Source of the DNA: UBA1724 sp051884615
Lineage (GTDB): Bacteria; Verrucomicrobiota; Lentisphaeria; Oligosphaerales; Oligosphaeraceae
NCBI GenBank assembly: GCA_051884615.1
Contig: JBJEVT010000018.1
Span: 62,001 to 126,000 of the forward strand
Reading direction: 5' to 3'
Length of the DNA stretch: 64,000 nt
Below are positions 37,219 through 46,556 of the stretch, one piece after another. Within the stretch, counting starts at the first letter, position 1. Every line of letters starts with the position of its first letter. The position numbers were made by a program, and so were the translations under genes. The notes beneath the pieces were generated by a model. That model was not told where the DNA came from. It made no database searches and saw only the letters and a list, made by a program, of their open reading frames with translations.

Positions 37219-40200
37219 TTAGGGCTGGGAAGGGATGGGTGCCAGCGTATGGAATAGCTCTTTGATCTGGGCGTAGTCTGGCAGGGCGGCATAGAAGCCA
37301 TGACGGTCCCTTTGCCCTTTCCGAACGCCTCGCAGGAAGCAGTAGATGACCCCGCCGAAAAGGGCATTGTAGTTGGCTTCCGTGAGTTCCCAGCCCAGAG
37401 TATTGAACTGGTAGGCACGGAGGAAGGCCACGGTGTAGAGGAGGTATTGCAGGGTGTACTGATTCTTTTTCATCTCCTTTTCCATCCCTTCCCGGGAGAA
37501 GCTATCTCGTTTCCCATCCAGGATGTTGGTCTTCCAGTCCACGATGTAGTATTTCCCGTCGTGTTCGAACAGAAGGTCGATGCTGCCGTTGAAAATCCAC
37601 CTCTCTTGGGACAAGGAGGGGAAGACAGGGGTGAGATCTATTCCTAATCCACTGCCTTTCAATTTGTCATGCAGTTTTTTCAGGGAAGCGGCGTCCGGGA
37701 GGCGGTATTCAAAGCGGAACTCGCTATGCCGCTGGTTCATGGGAATGTCTTTCAAGGCGAAGGAGAGATCCTGTTCCTCCGGCTTTCGGGGATCGGGGAG
37801 AGGAGTCTCCCTCAGCCCCTCCAGCATCTTCTGGAAGGCGCTCTCCCGGCTCTCTTTCTCCGTTTGGGGGAGAAAGGCGGGGAATTGGGCATAACTCTCC
37901 AATTTGTTGAGCCAGAGTTCTTTCTGATCTTCCACAGGTCGAGTGAAGTCCAGTTCCTCCAGGATTTCATGCCAGCAGGTGCCCGCCCGGGCGCCCCGGG
38001 GAAAACGGAAGATGGGATCCTCTTTGGGAGGGCGGCTCTCTTCCTCGAAGGGACTCTCCTTGGAATTGTCATCGGCGTCCTCCCGGGCCTCCACTTCCCG
38101 CGGTTCCTCGCCGGAGTGTCCTTGCTCTGCCTTGTTCAAGGTGGAGAAACTGCAGGAACGAAAGCCCCGGGGCAGGGGAATGTCCTCCGAAAACTCCTGA
38201 ACCGTGGGAGGGGCGGCCTCTTTTTTAGAAGGCAGAGTGTTGCCCTTGGGGGCTTCCTGAAGCCAGGCGAGGAAGTCGTTGGTTTCGGGCAGGATGTCTT
38301 CTCCTCCCAGGGTGGTGTAGAGGGGGGGGGTCTCAGTTTTCTTGTCTTTCTTGGGTTTCTCTTCTTCCTTCTTGGGTTTCTCTTTTTCCTCCAGGAGGCG
38401 GCAGAGGAATTTCGCCCGGGTGACGGCCACATAGAAGAGGCGGAGGTTCTCCTGAAGGTCCTCCTCTTTGCTATCCTTTTCTTTCTCCTTCTCCTCGCTC
38501 ATGTCGTAGTGGGCTTCCCATTGCCCATTTTGTTTCACATAGTCATGGTAGCGGCCGTTGCCTTTGGGCTTCTTGGAGAGGATTCCCTGGACGTAGACAA
38601 TGGGGAATTCCAGCCCCTTGCTCTTGTGGATGGTCAGGAGTCGAACCGCATCCTCCTCGGTGGTGAGCCCCAGGGGATACTTGTCTTCCTCTTTTCCCGC
38701 ATTCTGGATTCTTTCCTGCAGGAATTTCATCACTCCCTCCGGCCCCAGACGTTGGGAGAGGGCGGCCTGGTGGAGGGCATCCTGAAGTTGGCCATAGGTG
38801 GCCAGGGATTGCTGCCCTTCCTTTTGGCAAAGGATTTGGGCCAGGGTAATTTCAGGATCCCATCCCAGGGTGTTCAGGGGCTCCTTCCCCAGGTATTCCT
38901 GAAGAGGCGCGTATAGGAATTGGGAGAACATGGTCGGGAAGGAGACGTTTTGCCAGAGTTCCTGGAGTTCCCGCAATTTCTGGGGCAGGGGCAGGACTTG
39001 CCGGGAGTGGGAGAGCAACTCGTTGGCGTTGAAGGCGGGAAAGAAGGGAGAAAGGAGGAGGCGCATCCCCTGGGAAGCATCCCCCGGAGACCGGACCGCC
39101 TGCAAAAGCCCCAGGAGTTCTTTCGCCTCCGGGGTGCCAAAGAGGTAGGTGGATTTGTAGAGGACACAGGGAATGTCTTGCTTCCGCAATTCCTTGGCTG
39201 CCGTCGCCAAAGCATCATTTGTTACGCAGAGGAGGGCGATGTCGCTGTAGCGCAGCCGCGGTTCCCCGCTCTCCGAGAAGGAAAGTCTCTCCTCCTGGAC
39301 CATGGCGCGGATTTCTTCCCCCATCTGCCGGAAGGCGTTGTCTATGTTTCCGCAGGAGCTATAGCTCAAAAGTCTGCCGGTGTCGGCGGTGACGACTTCT
39401 CCGCCCCGGTAGAGATGGGATTTTTCTTTCTCTTCCCTGTCGGGGATCAGAATTTCCGGGAAGGAAATCGCCTCCAATCCAAAGAAACTGTCCCGCTTTT
39501 CCCGCATCTTGTTCAGGGCGGCGATGAACTCCGGGGAGGAACGCCAATTGCAGGTCAGCTGATGCTTCTCCCCCTTCTGGGTGGCGTCCAGATAGGTGTA
39601 GACATCCCCCCGGCGAAAGGCATAGATGGCCTGCTTGGGGTCCCCGATGAGGAAGATGCCTCGGCCAGATTCCCTTTCTTTTCCCCCCCGGAAGGCCAGG
39701 GTGAAGATGTTGTTCTGGATGTCGTCCGTGTCCTGGAATTCGTCCACGAAGACATACCGGAATTGGTCTCGGAGGACATTCTTGAAGTCCTCTCCCTTTT
39801 GGGGATCCCGGAGACATTTCTCCATTTCCGTCAGGAGGTCGTCGTAGGTTAATACTCCCTTCTCCTCCTTGATTCTGGCAAAATTCTCTTCCCCATAGGC
39901 CAGGGCGGCACGCAACACGAGTTTCTTGTAGGAGTTCTTCTCTGGTGGCAGAGACTTCTCTCGCTCCTGGAGTTCCACTTCGAGATTCTTATTCTTCGGG
40001 AGTTCACATCCCTCCGGCCAGTCGATGTTTTTCTTGCCTAAAAGGGCTTTCGTTTGCGTCAGGATGGCCTCCGGGGTGAGCTTCAGTTCCTTCCAAAGAG
40101 CGAGTCTCGTTTGTTTTTCGTTCTCGTTCCCGTAGACATATTTGCGGTAGAAGTCCCGGCAGATTTCCTGGAGGAGCTCATCGGAGTTTCCCACCAGCTC

Positions 40201-40569
40201 CATGCCGTCCCGGAACCCGCTTTCCAAGGTGTGGTCCTGAAGCATCCGTTGGCAGAAGCCATGGATGGTGAAGACCGGGGCGTTGTCAAAGTCCGCCAGG
40301 GCCTTGCGGCAGCGTTTCTTCTTCTCTTCTTCTACCAGCCCCTTCAGAGAATCTTCCAATTCCTTCTGAAGACGGGTTTGCAGTTCCCTGGTGGCGGTTT
40401 TGGTGAAGGTGACCACCAGAATCTGGCTCACCTCCGCCTTGCCCTCCAGGATAAGCCGCAGGTAAAGTTTGGTGATGTTGTAGGTCTTGCCTGTGCCGGC
40501 TCCCGCCTCTATGACGTGAAGGCCATCCAGGGAAACGGTATCGGGATTCAGTTCGGAAATGGTGCGCAT
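37219..40569 (-). CDS. recB: Exodeoxyribonuclease V beta subunit
   Basis: The 3'-5' helicase and nuclease of RecBCD. The 1116-residue protein has Walker A AGAGTGKT (22-29), VVTFTKTATREL, IHGFCQRML, VFVDEFQDTDDIQ, LIGDPKQAIYAFRRGDV, NWRSSPEF, LTIHKSKGLEFPIVYV and FYVAVTRAK. The C-terminal nuclease has GTCWHEILEELDF, GSIDLLFEHDGKYYIVDWKTN and the later QYTLQYLLYT, with the metal-binding residues in place. A lysine/glutamate-rich insert follows the helicase core (near 700-720). It sits 57 bases after recC. Confidence 0.96.
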   Translation of the reverse strand: MRTISELNPDTVSLDGLHVIEAGAGTGKTYNITKLYLRLILEGKAEVSQILVVTFTKTATRELQTRLQKELEDSLKGLVEEEKKKRCRKALADFDNAPVFTIHGFCQRMLQDHTLESGFRDGMELVGNSDELLQEICRDFYRKYVYGNENEKQTRLALWKELKLTPEAILTQTKALLGKKNIDWPEGCELPKNKNLEVELQEREKSLPPEKNSYKKLVLRAALAYGEENFARIKEEKGVLTYDDLLTEMEKCLRDPQKGEDFKNVLRDQFRYVFVDEFQDTDDIQNNIFTLAFRGGKERESGRGIFLIGDPKQAIYAFRRGDVYTYLDATQKGEKHQLTCNWRSSPEFIAALNKMREKRDSFFGLEAISFPEILIPDREEKEKSHLYRGGEVVTADTGRLLSYSSCGNIDNAFRQMGEEIRAMVQEERLSFSESGEPRLRYSDIALLCVTNDALATAAKELRKQDIPCVLYKSTYLFGTPEAKELLGLLQAVRSPGDASQGMRLLLSPFFPAFNANELLSHSRQVLPLPQKLRELQELWQNVSFPTMFSQFLYAPLQEYLGKEPLNTLGWDPEITLAQILCQKEGQQSLATYGQLQDALHQAALSQRLGPEGVMKFLQERIQNAGKEEDKYPLGLTTEEDAVRLLTIHKSKGLEFPIVYVQGILSKKPKGNGRYHDYVKQNGQWEAHYDMSEEKEKEKDSKEEDLQENLRLFYVAVTRAKFLCRLLEEKEKPKKEEEKPKKDKKTETPPLYTTLGGEDILPETNDFLAWLQEAPKGNTLPSKKEAAPPTVQEFSEDIPLPRGFRSCSFSTLNKAEQGHSGEEPREVEAREDADDNSKESPFEEESRPPKEDPIFRFPRGARAGTCWHEILEELDFTRPVEDQKELWLNKLESYAQFPAFLPQTEKESRESAFQKMLEGLRETPLPDPRKPEEQDLSFALKDIPMNQRHSEFRFEYRLPDAASLKKLHDKLKGSGLGIDLTPVFPSLSQERWIFNGSIDLLFEHDGKYYIVDWKTNILDGKRDSFSREGMEKEMKKNQYTLQYLLYTVAFLRAYQFNTLGWELTEANYNALFGGVIYCFLRGVRKGQRDRHGFYAALPDYAQIKELFHTLAPIPSQP

Positions 40570-40626
40570 GGGAGAAAGGGGAATAAGGAAAGGGAGGCGT
40601 GGGGCTTCTACTTCCCGGGAGAAGGA

Positions 40627-43600
40627 TTACTTCTTCCAGTTGGAATCATTTTCCTTACAGAGGGGAAAGCCATCTGGCAGGAAGGAGGCGATGTCCCTGA
40701 GGGCATTCTTCAGCTTTTCTTCGTTCCACCCCGGGAAGTATCGTTCGGGCTCCAACTTCTCAAAGTCTTGCAGCGAGAGCGTATTTTTCTCCTCTTCGTT
40801 TTTGCTTTTGACTTTGCGTAGGAGTTCTAGGGTGACGGGCTGGGGTTCTCGCCAGGTACGGCAATAGGAGCCTACCAACTTTTCCAGGATTGTTTGTGCA
40901 TCCCCACTGGCTGGTTCTATCTTAACACTCTTCTCGTTTCCATCGGCGAAGGAGAAGCCTTTGATTTCCAAGGACTTTTCTTCCTGGGTGGCCTCCCAGA
41001 GAAGGCGTTCCAGGCACGCCACAATCCGGTGCTTGTTGGAGAAATCCTCCCCATAGAAGACATGAAGCAACTTCTCCTTTGATTCCTCTTTAGCCACCAG
41101 GCAAGTGCCACGAAGGGACACGGAGCAGGGACCTCCCCCGTCTCCGGGAATCTCCAGGGAAAGTTCCCGTTCTTTCTCCTCCGCCTCCCCTAATTTCTCC
41201 AAGGCGTTTTTGGCCTTTTCTTTGTAGTCCTGGAATGTCTTTTCGCCCAGGAGGCCGAAGGGCAGGAGGTCCCGCGCTCGCAAGTCGTTCTTGAGTTCTG
41301 CCCAGACCTGATCGATTTGCCGCTCCGTGTCCTGAAGAGGACGGAGCCGACGGTCAAGACGTTTTAGGCATTGGGACTTTTCCAACCCATTGGACTTCAG
41401 GGGTTCCTGGTCTTCGGGGGTGTCGGCCTCTTCTTCCTTGGGGCGGCAGCCCAGGGCGTGCTGGAGGAAGGCCTCCACTCCGTCTTCCAGGAATTTCTCC
41501 AGATCCCACAGGGTGATTTCCAGGGTGGCGGGCAGGGAGGAAGGGGAGGACAGGGATTGGGGGGATTGGGGGGATTGGGGGGATTGGGGGGATTGGTAAG
41601 GCGTGCCTGCCCGGGCAGAGTGTTTGTCAAAGGAGAAGAGGGAGAGCAGGGAGGTGGGATTTTCCTGGAAGTTCTTGACATCGAAGCCGTTCAGGCGATG
41701 GCGGACGTCAAGGGAATCGGGGTGGAGTTGCTTGACGTAGTCTTGGAGTTGCTTCACCACCATGGCGGGTGGCTGTTCCTTTCCATCCTCCTGGAAGGCC
41801 TGGTAGAAAAGGATGAGCTTTTCCCGGGCCGCCAGCAGAGTCTCCAGGAAGATATAGCGGTCTTCTGTGGCCCGGGAGCGGACGTAGTGGGGCAGGAGCT
41901 TGGTATCGTTCAGCAGGCTGAAATCCTGATGGGGATCCTGGCGGGGAAAGGCTCCCTGATCCATCCCCAGAAGGGCAATGATTTTGCAGGGGATGCCCCG
42001 CATGGGCCTCAAGGAGCAGCAGGTGATTTTGCCCGCCAGGAAGGAGGGGGAGCCGCTGCTGGTGGTGGCGGCCTCCAGGATTCTCTGGAGAATGTCGGTC
42101 ATCAGAGAACGGGAGATGGGAAGGTCGTCGGCCTTGGCCGATTTCACATTCTCCTCCAGCTGCTGGAACTGCTTTCGCAGGGCGGAGAAATCCGCCGTGT
42201 TCTGGCTGTCTTCCAGGAAGAAACGCTCCAGGATTTCCTGGAGGAGACAACGCCATTCCGTCGCCGTACGCTCCTGGGGCTTGTTCAATTTCTCCGAGGT
42301 CTCGTGGAGCTCCGTGAGGAGGCGGGAGAGGTTTCCCAGAGTCTGGTGGTCATTGCCCTCTTTGGTGGAGACGGGCAGGGGAAGAAGACAGGCGAAGGCG
42401 GGCCGCTGATTCTCTTCGTTGGCAGGCAATTCCATGACTTCTGCCAACAGCATGCGATCCAAGGCCTTTCGCCAGGTGAACTCGTCCTGCTCCTCCGTGA
42501 CGCCCTGAATGCCCCGGCTCTCAAAGTCTTCTTTTCGGCTCTTGCCGTCGTAGCCCAGGTGAACCCGGCTCTCCCGAAGCCATTGGCGGATGTCCGGCAG
42601 TTGTTCAGGGGAGAAGCCGAAGCGCTGGCAGAGGGGCTGGGAGTCCAGCAGGGCGTCAATCTGGGAGAAGGGAAAGCCGTTGTCCGGCAGTTGGAGGATC
42701 TTGAGGAAGGACTCTGCCAGGAGATTGGTCTGGCGAAGGGTGCGGTCGGCGACGGCGTAGCGTCCCTTCAGGGGGGAGGCGTCGAAGACGGCCTTGATGG
42801 CGGGGGCGAACTGGGTGATGTCCGGCGCCATGACCAGGATGTCATTCAAGGCGAGGATGTCGGCGCCGCCTTTCTGGGCGTTGTGGCTCCTCAGAAGATA
42901 GAGGAGCAGGTCCCGCAGGACTTCCACCTGGCGGCGGGGGCTGTGGCAGAGATGGAAGGTCAGGGAGTCGTCGGTGAAGGTGGGGTTTTCCGGGCGGGGG
43001 GTGTTGGTCCGCACTTGCTCCTGGACGGCCTGGAGGAGGGTGTCGGGCTTCCCGGCACTCTCCTCTTCCCCGCCAGAAAGAAGCCCCTCCTCCACTAAAA
43101 GATTGAAGAAATCCTGGGCCTGGCGGGCGTTGTCCGCCAACAGGTTGTTTTGATAAAAGCCGTCTTCCACCTTTTTCGACAAGCGGTTGTCTCCCCAGAA
43201 CTCCCGGCAGGGACCATGATAGTAGAAGTTTACTTCTCCCCATTGGCTGTATTTTTTCAGGAGCTGGAGGTAGGCCGGGGGCATCATGGTGGCCCCGAAG
43301 ACGGTGATGGGAGGCAGGGATTCTTTTTTGTTCTCAGAACCATACAGGACGTGGTCCAGGGCCTCCGCCAGGGAACATCCCCCCAGGTGCTCGTGGAGCT
43401 TGTGCCAGAGAAGGGGTTGCCAGAGTTGTTTCTGGGCGAGTTCTTTCTCTTCCTTCTCCAGGGCGCGATCGAGGGACTTTCCCTTGGCCCAGGCGGAAAG
43501 GGTGTGGGGCAAATAGCTCTGGTATTGGTCAAAGAGGCGGGCGATTTTTTCCGCAAAGGAATGGCGGCGTAGCTCCTTGGCTTCCTCGGTTTTGTCATCC

Positions 43601-43983
43601 CTCTGAAGATACTCCCGGAGAGCTTTCCATTTCTCTTCTTGCCGCTCCCCTTCTCCAGGAAGGGTTCCCAGAAGGGAGAAAATCGCCCATTTCATTACGT
43701 CGGCCGTGTATCGCTCCGGGGGAAAGTCGGGGCATAGCCCATGAAGAATCTCCCGGATTCCTTGCTCCAAATCCTTGGTCGTTGCCCCCAGAAGCACCTC
43801 CCCGTGGTCCATCCGCTGCAGCTTGAGCCACTGGGAAATGCCTGCGCTGGGAACCAATAGGGTCTCCGGGGCGAAGATGCCCCCCGTGGCAGAACGATAC
43901 CACTCTGGATGTTGCCGGCGATCGTCAATGAACTCCTTGGCAAGTTGGGCAAGGTCCGTGTGGGCGTGGAAGTGGAAACGCAT
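40627..43983 (-). CDS. recC: Exodeoxyribonuclease V gamma subunit
   Basis: Scaffold and Chi-recognition subunit of RecBCD. The 1118-residue protein has the family N-terminus (FHFHAHTDLAQLAKEF), PSAGISQWLKLQ, VFGATMMPPAYLQLL, the inactive helicase region with LGMDQGAFPRQDPHQDF and DRYIFLETLLAAREKLILFYQ, and a C-terminal nuclease-like domain. It starts at 43983; the longer frame to 44412 runs through AT-rich upstream DNA. An in-frame PQS repeat lies near residue 800. First gene of the leftward recC-recB-recD-methyltransferase operon. Confidence 0.94.
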   Translation of the reverse strand: MRFHFHAHTDLAQLAKEFIDDRRQHPEWYRSATGGIFAPETLLVPSAGISQWLKLQRMDHGEVLLGATTKDLEQGIREILHGLCPDFPPERYTADVMKWAIFSLLGTLPGEGERQEEKWKALREYLQRDDKTEEAKELRRHSFAEKIARLFDQYQSYLPHTLSAWAKGKSLDRALEKEEKELAQKQLWQPLLWHKLHEHLGGCSLAEALDHVLYGSENKKESLPPITVFGATMMPPAYLQLLKKYSQWGEVNFYYHGPCREFWGDNRLSKKVEDGFYQNNLLADNARQAQDFFNLLVEEGLLSGGEEESAGKPDTLLQAVQEQVRTNTPRPENPTFTDDSLTFHLCHSPRRQVEVLRDLLLYLLRSHNAQKGGADILALNDILVMAPDITQFAPAIKAVFDASPLKGRYAVADRTLRQTNLLAESFLKILQLPDNGFPFSQIDALLDSQPLCQRFGFSPEQLPDIRQWLRESRVHLGYDGKSRKEDFESRGIQGVTEEQDEFTWRKALDRMLLAEVMELPANEENQRPAFACLLPLPVSTKEGNDHQTLGNLSRLLTELHETSEKLNKPQERTATEWRCLLQEILERFFLEDSQNTADFSALRKQFQQLEENVKSAKADDLPISRSLMTDILQRILEAATTSSGSPSFLAGKITCCSLRPMRGIPCKIIALLGMDQGAFPRQDPHQDFSLLNDTKLLPHYVRSRATEDRYIFLETLLAAREKLILFYQAFQEDGKEQPPAMVVKQLQDYVKQLHPDSLDVRHRLNGFDVKNFQENPTSLLSLFSFDKHSARAGTPYQSPQSPQSPQSPQSLSSPSSLPATLEITLWDLEKFLEDGVEAFLQHALGCRPKEEEADTPEDQEPLKSNGLEKSQCLKRLDRRLRPLQDTERQIDQVWAELKNDLRARDLLPFGLLGEKTFQDYKEKAKNALEKLGEAEEKERELSLEIPGDGGGPCSVSLRGTCLVAKEESKEKLLHVFYGEDFSNKHRIVACLERLLWEATQEEKSLEIKGFSFADGNEKSVKIEPASGDAQTILEKLVGSYCRTWREPQPVTLELLRKVKSKNEEEKNTLSLQDFEKLEPERYFPGWNEEKLKNALRDIASFLPDGFPLCKENDSNWKK
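41555..41596. repeat. Five-copy 9-bp tandem repeat inside recC
   Basis: GATTGGGGG recurs with period nine (A at 41556, 41565, 41574, 41583 and 41592), encoding repeated Pro-Gln-Ser on the minus strand. Changes of copy number would keep the recC frame. Confidence 0.9.
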
Positions 43984-44437
43984 GGCAAGTCTGGAGGGAA
44001 AGGGGAGGCGCCGGGAGCGAAACAAGGGAAATGCGGAGGGGAGAAGTCTGGAATTTTCCAAAACCGGCCCCCGAGGCGGGGGGAGGGGAAAAACCTGGAA
44101 ATCCGGATTTCCAGCCTGCACCTTTATGATTCGGGGAAAAGGGGAAAGTCTGTCCGGAGACGTTCTCGCCGAGGCTCCGGAGGACGGGGGAAAATAAAAC
44201 ACGGGGATGGGAGATTGTCGGGCGGATGGAGTGCGCTGCGGCAGAAAAATCTTGCCTCCGTCAGGGCGCAGCGAGGGGCGCGAGGAGAAAATTTGACCCA
44301 GTGCGTATTTTGCGCGGAAAAACGAGTTTGGGAAAAGACAAACGCATCCGAAAAAATCGAATCGCGAACTCAAGCTGGGTGGATTCCGATTTTTACCCCA
44401 TGTATATACCACAAAAAGGGGAATGGTCTATGCACAA

Positions 44438-44454
44438 GGGGAAAAATTTTCCCC
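44438..44454. promoter_or_regulatory. 17-base palindrome, operator candidate
   Basis: GGGGAAAA-A-TTTTCCCC is a perfect inverted repeat with a one-base centre in the AT-rich region upstream of both recC and the pseudopilin gene. It could bind a dimeric regulator. Confidence 0.4.
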
Positions 44455-44554
44455 GTCAAAGAGGGGCGCGGGGTGGGGCGCAGGCCGGATTCTCCCTCTG
44501 TTTCCCCGAAAGGTATGGAAAATCATAACTATTTATGGATTAAGTAGATGTGAC

Positions 44555-44582
44555 TTGCATTGGCAAAAATCCGCCCTATGCT
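44555..44582 (+). promoter_or_regulatory. Promoter candidate for the pseudopilin gene
   Basis: TTGCAT (44555-44560) and TATGCT (44577-44582) are 16 bases apart and about 75 bases before the ATG at 44660. Confidence 0.5.
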
Positions 44583-44659
44583 ATCCCCAGGTACAAAGCC
44601 AGGCCCCTGTGTGAGGGGGTGGCGCGGAGCAGCTTTTTGTTTGCGGGAGGCAGCGGTCG

Positions 44660-45391
44660 ATGGAAAAAGAGCGGAGCAGAACGGGAGGTGGGGGCGTGCG
44701 TCTTTTCACCCTGGTGGAGATGCTGACGGTGACGGGGATTGTGGCCATCCTGATGTCGTTGTTGTTGCCGGCCCTGGGGCGTGCCCGGCAGAAAGCCTCC
44801 CAGGTGCAGTGTCTCAGCAATCTGCGTCAGCTGGCCATGGCGGTGACGCTCTATGCGGATTCCTGGCGGGGGCGGCTTCCCCCCTACGTCACGGCGGCAC
44901 GTCCGGAGGAGCATCCGGGGCTGAACTGGGCGGCCTGGAGCTTCCCCTACCATAACCATCTCCGGTTGCTGGTGTGTCCCGCCGGCGTGGGGAAACTCCC
45001 GGAGGCCACGCCCCAGGGCTTCCGGGAATACGACGCCTCCTATGGATGGAACTACGACGGCACCCAGGGAAACCGGGGACCCCTGGCGACGGCCATCCGG
45101 CAACCCTCCCTGGTCTATCTCCTCTGCGATTCCGGAGACCCCTGTCTGATCTACGGGGCGAACACCTGGACCAACTTGATGGAGGAGCTGGATTTGGACT
45201 GGGATTCCCAGCTGGAGGGGGCCAACCGCCACCGGGGACAGGCCAATGCGGTCTTCGTGGACGGACATGCCTCCCCCCGGGGGCTGGAGGAGTTCCTGGG
45301 CGCTCCCTGCGCCTCCCTGGCGCCCCCCTGGCACATCCCCTGGGAGGGAGGACTCCTGGAAAAAGGAGTCATCCCCTTCCCGGACCGCTAG
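44660..45391 (+). CDS. Type II pseudopilin-like protein with H-X9-DG domain
   Basis: A 243-residue protein with a prepilin N-terminus, FTLVEMLTVTGIVAILMSLLLPAL (about residues 16-39), holding the conserved Glu at +5, then a coiled helix ARQKASQVQCLSNLRQLAMAVTLYADSW. The C-terminal NRHRGQANAVFVDGHA matches the H-X9-DG domain that is massively expanded in Lentisphaerota and Planctomycetes. The residue before the cleavage-site Phe is Leu, not Gly. No secretion or pilus gene is nearby. Role unknown; it is likely exported and anchored in the inner membrane until processed. Confidence 0.9.
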   Translation: MEKERSRTGGGGVRLFTLVEMLTVTGIVAILMSLLLPALGRARQKASQVQCLSNLRQLAMAVTLYADSWRGRLPPYVTAARPEEHPGLNWAAWSFPYHNHLRLLVCPAGVGKLPEATPQGFREYDASYGWNYDGTQGNRGPLATAIRQPSLVYLLCDSGDPCLIYGANTWTNLMEELDLDWDSQLEGANRHRGQANAVFVDGHASPRGLEEFLGAPCASLAPPWHIPWEGGLLEKGVIPFPDR

Positions 45392-45441
45392 TTTGCCCCA
45401 GGTTTTTCCCCCGGCAAAAGGGGGATTTCCCCGGCCTGCGC

Positions 45442-45447
45442 TATGTT
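45442..45447 (+). promoter_or_regulatory. -10 box of the epimerase unit
   Basis: TATGTT followed by AAGC in GC-rich DNA, about 74 bases before the ATG at 45521. Same TATnnTAAGC pattern as at trpL and rnpB. Confidence 0.5.
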
Positions 45448-45520
45448 AAGCACACTGCGGCCGACAGGACGCATCCCTCCCCTTGTCCCCCCCCCCTCAC
45501 ACACGCCACGCCCCCCCACG

Positions 45521-46498
45521 ATGGATACTCTCCCCTCAATCCACTTCCCCCAGGGAACCCGGGTTCTCGTCACGGGAGGGGCGGGGTTCATCGGCTCCCA
45601 TCTGGTGGAGGCGCTCCTGGAACGGGGATGCCAGGTCCGGTGCCTGGACGACCTCTCCACCGGCAGCCGGGAGAATGTGACCCTCTTCCAAAACCGGGAG
45701 GGATATCAGTTCCTCCAGGGGGACGTGAAGTCCCTGGACACCTGTCTGGAGGCCTGCCGGGACCAGGAGTATGTCCTCCACGAGGCCGCCTGGGGAAGCG
45801 TACCCCGCTCCCTGGAACGCCCCCTCTTCTACTGCGAGAACAACATCCAGGGCACCCTGAATATGCTGGAGGCGGCCCGCCGCCAGAAGGTGCGCCGGTT
45901 CGTCTACGCCTCCAGCTCCTCGGTCTACGGGGACGCCCCCGGACTCCCGAAGCGGGAGGGACAGGAGGGAAATCCCCTCTCCCCCTACGCCCTGACCAAA
46001 CAGGACAACGAGAAATGGGCGGCCCAGTATTCCCGGCATTTCGGACTGGCCACCGTCGGGCTGCGCTATTTCAACGTCTTCGGCTCCCGCCAGAGCCCCC
46101 AGGGCCCCTATGCCGCCGTGCTGCCCCGCTTCGTCCAGGCCCTCCGGCACAACGAGGCCCCCGTCATCTACGGAGACGGCAGGCAAAGCCGGGATTTCAC
46201 CCATGTGGACAATGTGGTGCTGGCCAATCTGCTGGCCATGCAGGCGGGGGAGGCGGCCTGGGGCAAGGCGGTGAATGTGGCCTGCGGACAGGAAGTGACT
46301 CTCCTGCAGGCCCTGGACCAGGTGGGGGAGATGCTGGGACGCCGCATCCCCCCCCGCCATCTCCCCCCCCGCCCCGGGGATGTGCGGCATTCCCTGGCGG
46401 ATTTGGAGGCGGCCCGGCGCCTGCTGGGCTATCAGCCTGTCCGGTTCTTTGCGGAGGGGTTGCGGAAGACCATCTCCTGGTATGCCCAGCTGACGTGA
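45521..46498 (+). CDS. NAD-dependent nucleotide-sugar epimerase (WbpP/UDP-GlcNAc 4-epimerase-like)
   Basis: A 325-residue short-chain dehydrogenase/reductase of the extended type. VLVTGGAGFIGSHLVEALL is the NAD site, LHEAAWGSVPRSLERP resembles WbpP-type 4-epimerases of UDP-HexNAc, SSSSVYG holds the catalytic Ser, and SPYALTKQDNEKW the Tyr-x3-Lys pair; LRYFNVFGSRQSPQGPYAAVLPRF follows. Together with the next gene it would make UDP-HexNAc acids for O-antigen or capsule. No Shine-Dalgarno; the leader is C-rich. Confidence 0.88.
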   Translation: MDTLPSIHFPQGTRVLVTGGAGFIGSHLVEALLERGCQVRCLDDLSTGSRENVTLFQNREGYQFLQGDVKSLDTCLEACRDQEYVLHEAAWGSVPRSLERPLFYCENNIQGTLNMLEAARRQKVRRFVYASSSSVYGDAPGLPKREGQEGNPLSPYALTKQDNEKWAAQYSRHFGLATVGLRYFNVFGSRQSPQGPYAAVLPRFVQALRHNEAPVIYGDGRQSRDFTHVDNVVLANLLAMQAGEAAWGKAVNVACGQEVTLLQALDQVGEMLGRRIPPRHLPPRPGDVRHSLADLEAARRLLGYQPVRFFAEGLRKTISWYAQLT

Positions 46499-46556
46499 GC
46501 CCGCCTTGCGCCCTCCCCGGCGAAAGGCAACGTGCCCAAAGGAAGAAACAACGCGG

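Larger units (their letters stand above)
43984..44659. other. Long divergent intergenic region between recC and the pseudopilin gene
   Basis: About 680 bases without a convincing gene. It is far less GC-rich than its surroundings, with many A and T runs, a 17-base palindrome at 44438-44454, and a promoter candidate at 44555-44582. Short open frames here lack family features. It probably holds the promoters of both flanking units. Confidence 0.6.

Noticed and set aside
35445..37418. Longer 657-residue RecD start
   Set aside because: The extra N-terminus overlaps the recB coding end and is proline-rich with no family match; the ATG at 37187 gives normal RecD.
43909..44547. Small genes in the recC/pseudopilin spacer (212-, 140- and 100-codon frames)
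   Set aside because: They overlap the recC start or AT-rich promoter DNA, lack ribosome sites and show no recognisable domains.
44300..44560. Replication origin in the AT-rich gap
   Set aside because: No cluster of DnaA boxes (TTATCCACA-like) and no dnaA or dnaN nearby.
44590..44659. Riboswitch (for example cyclic-di-GMP) before the pseudopilin gene
   Set aside because: Only a weak CCCCT/AGGGG hairpin is present; conserved aptamer bases are missing.
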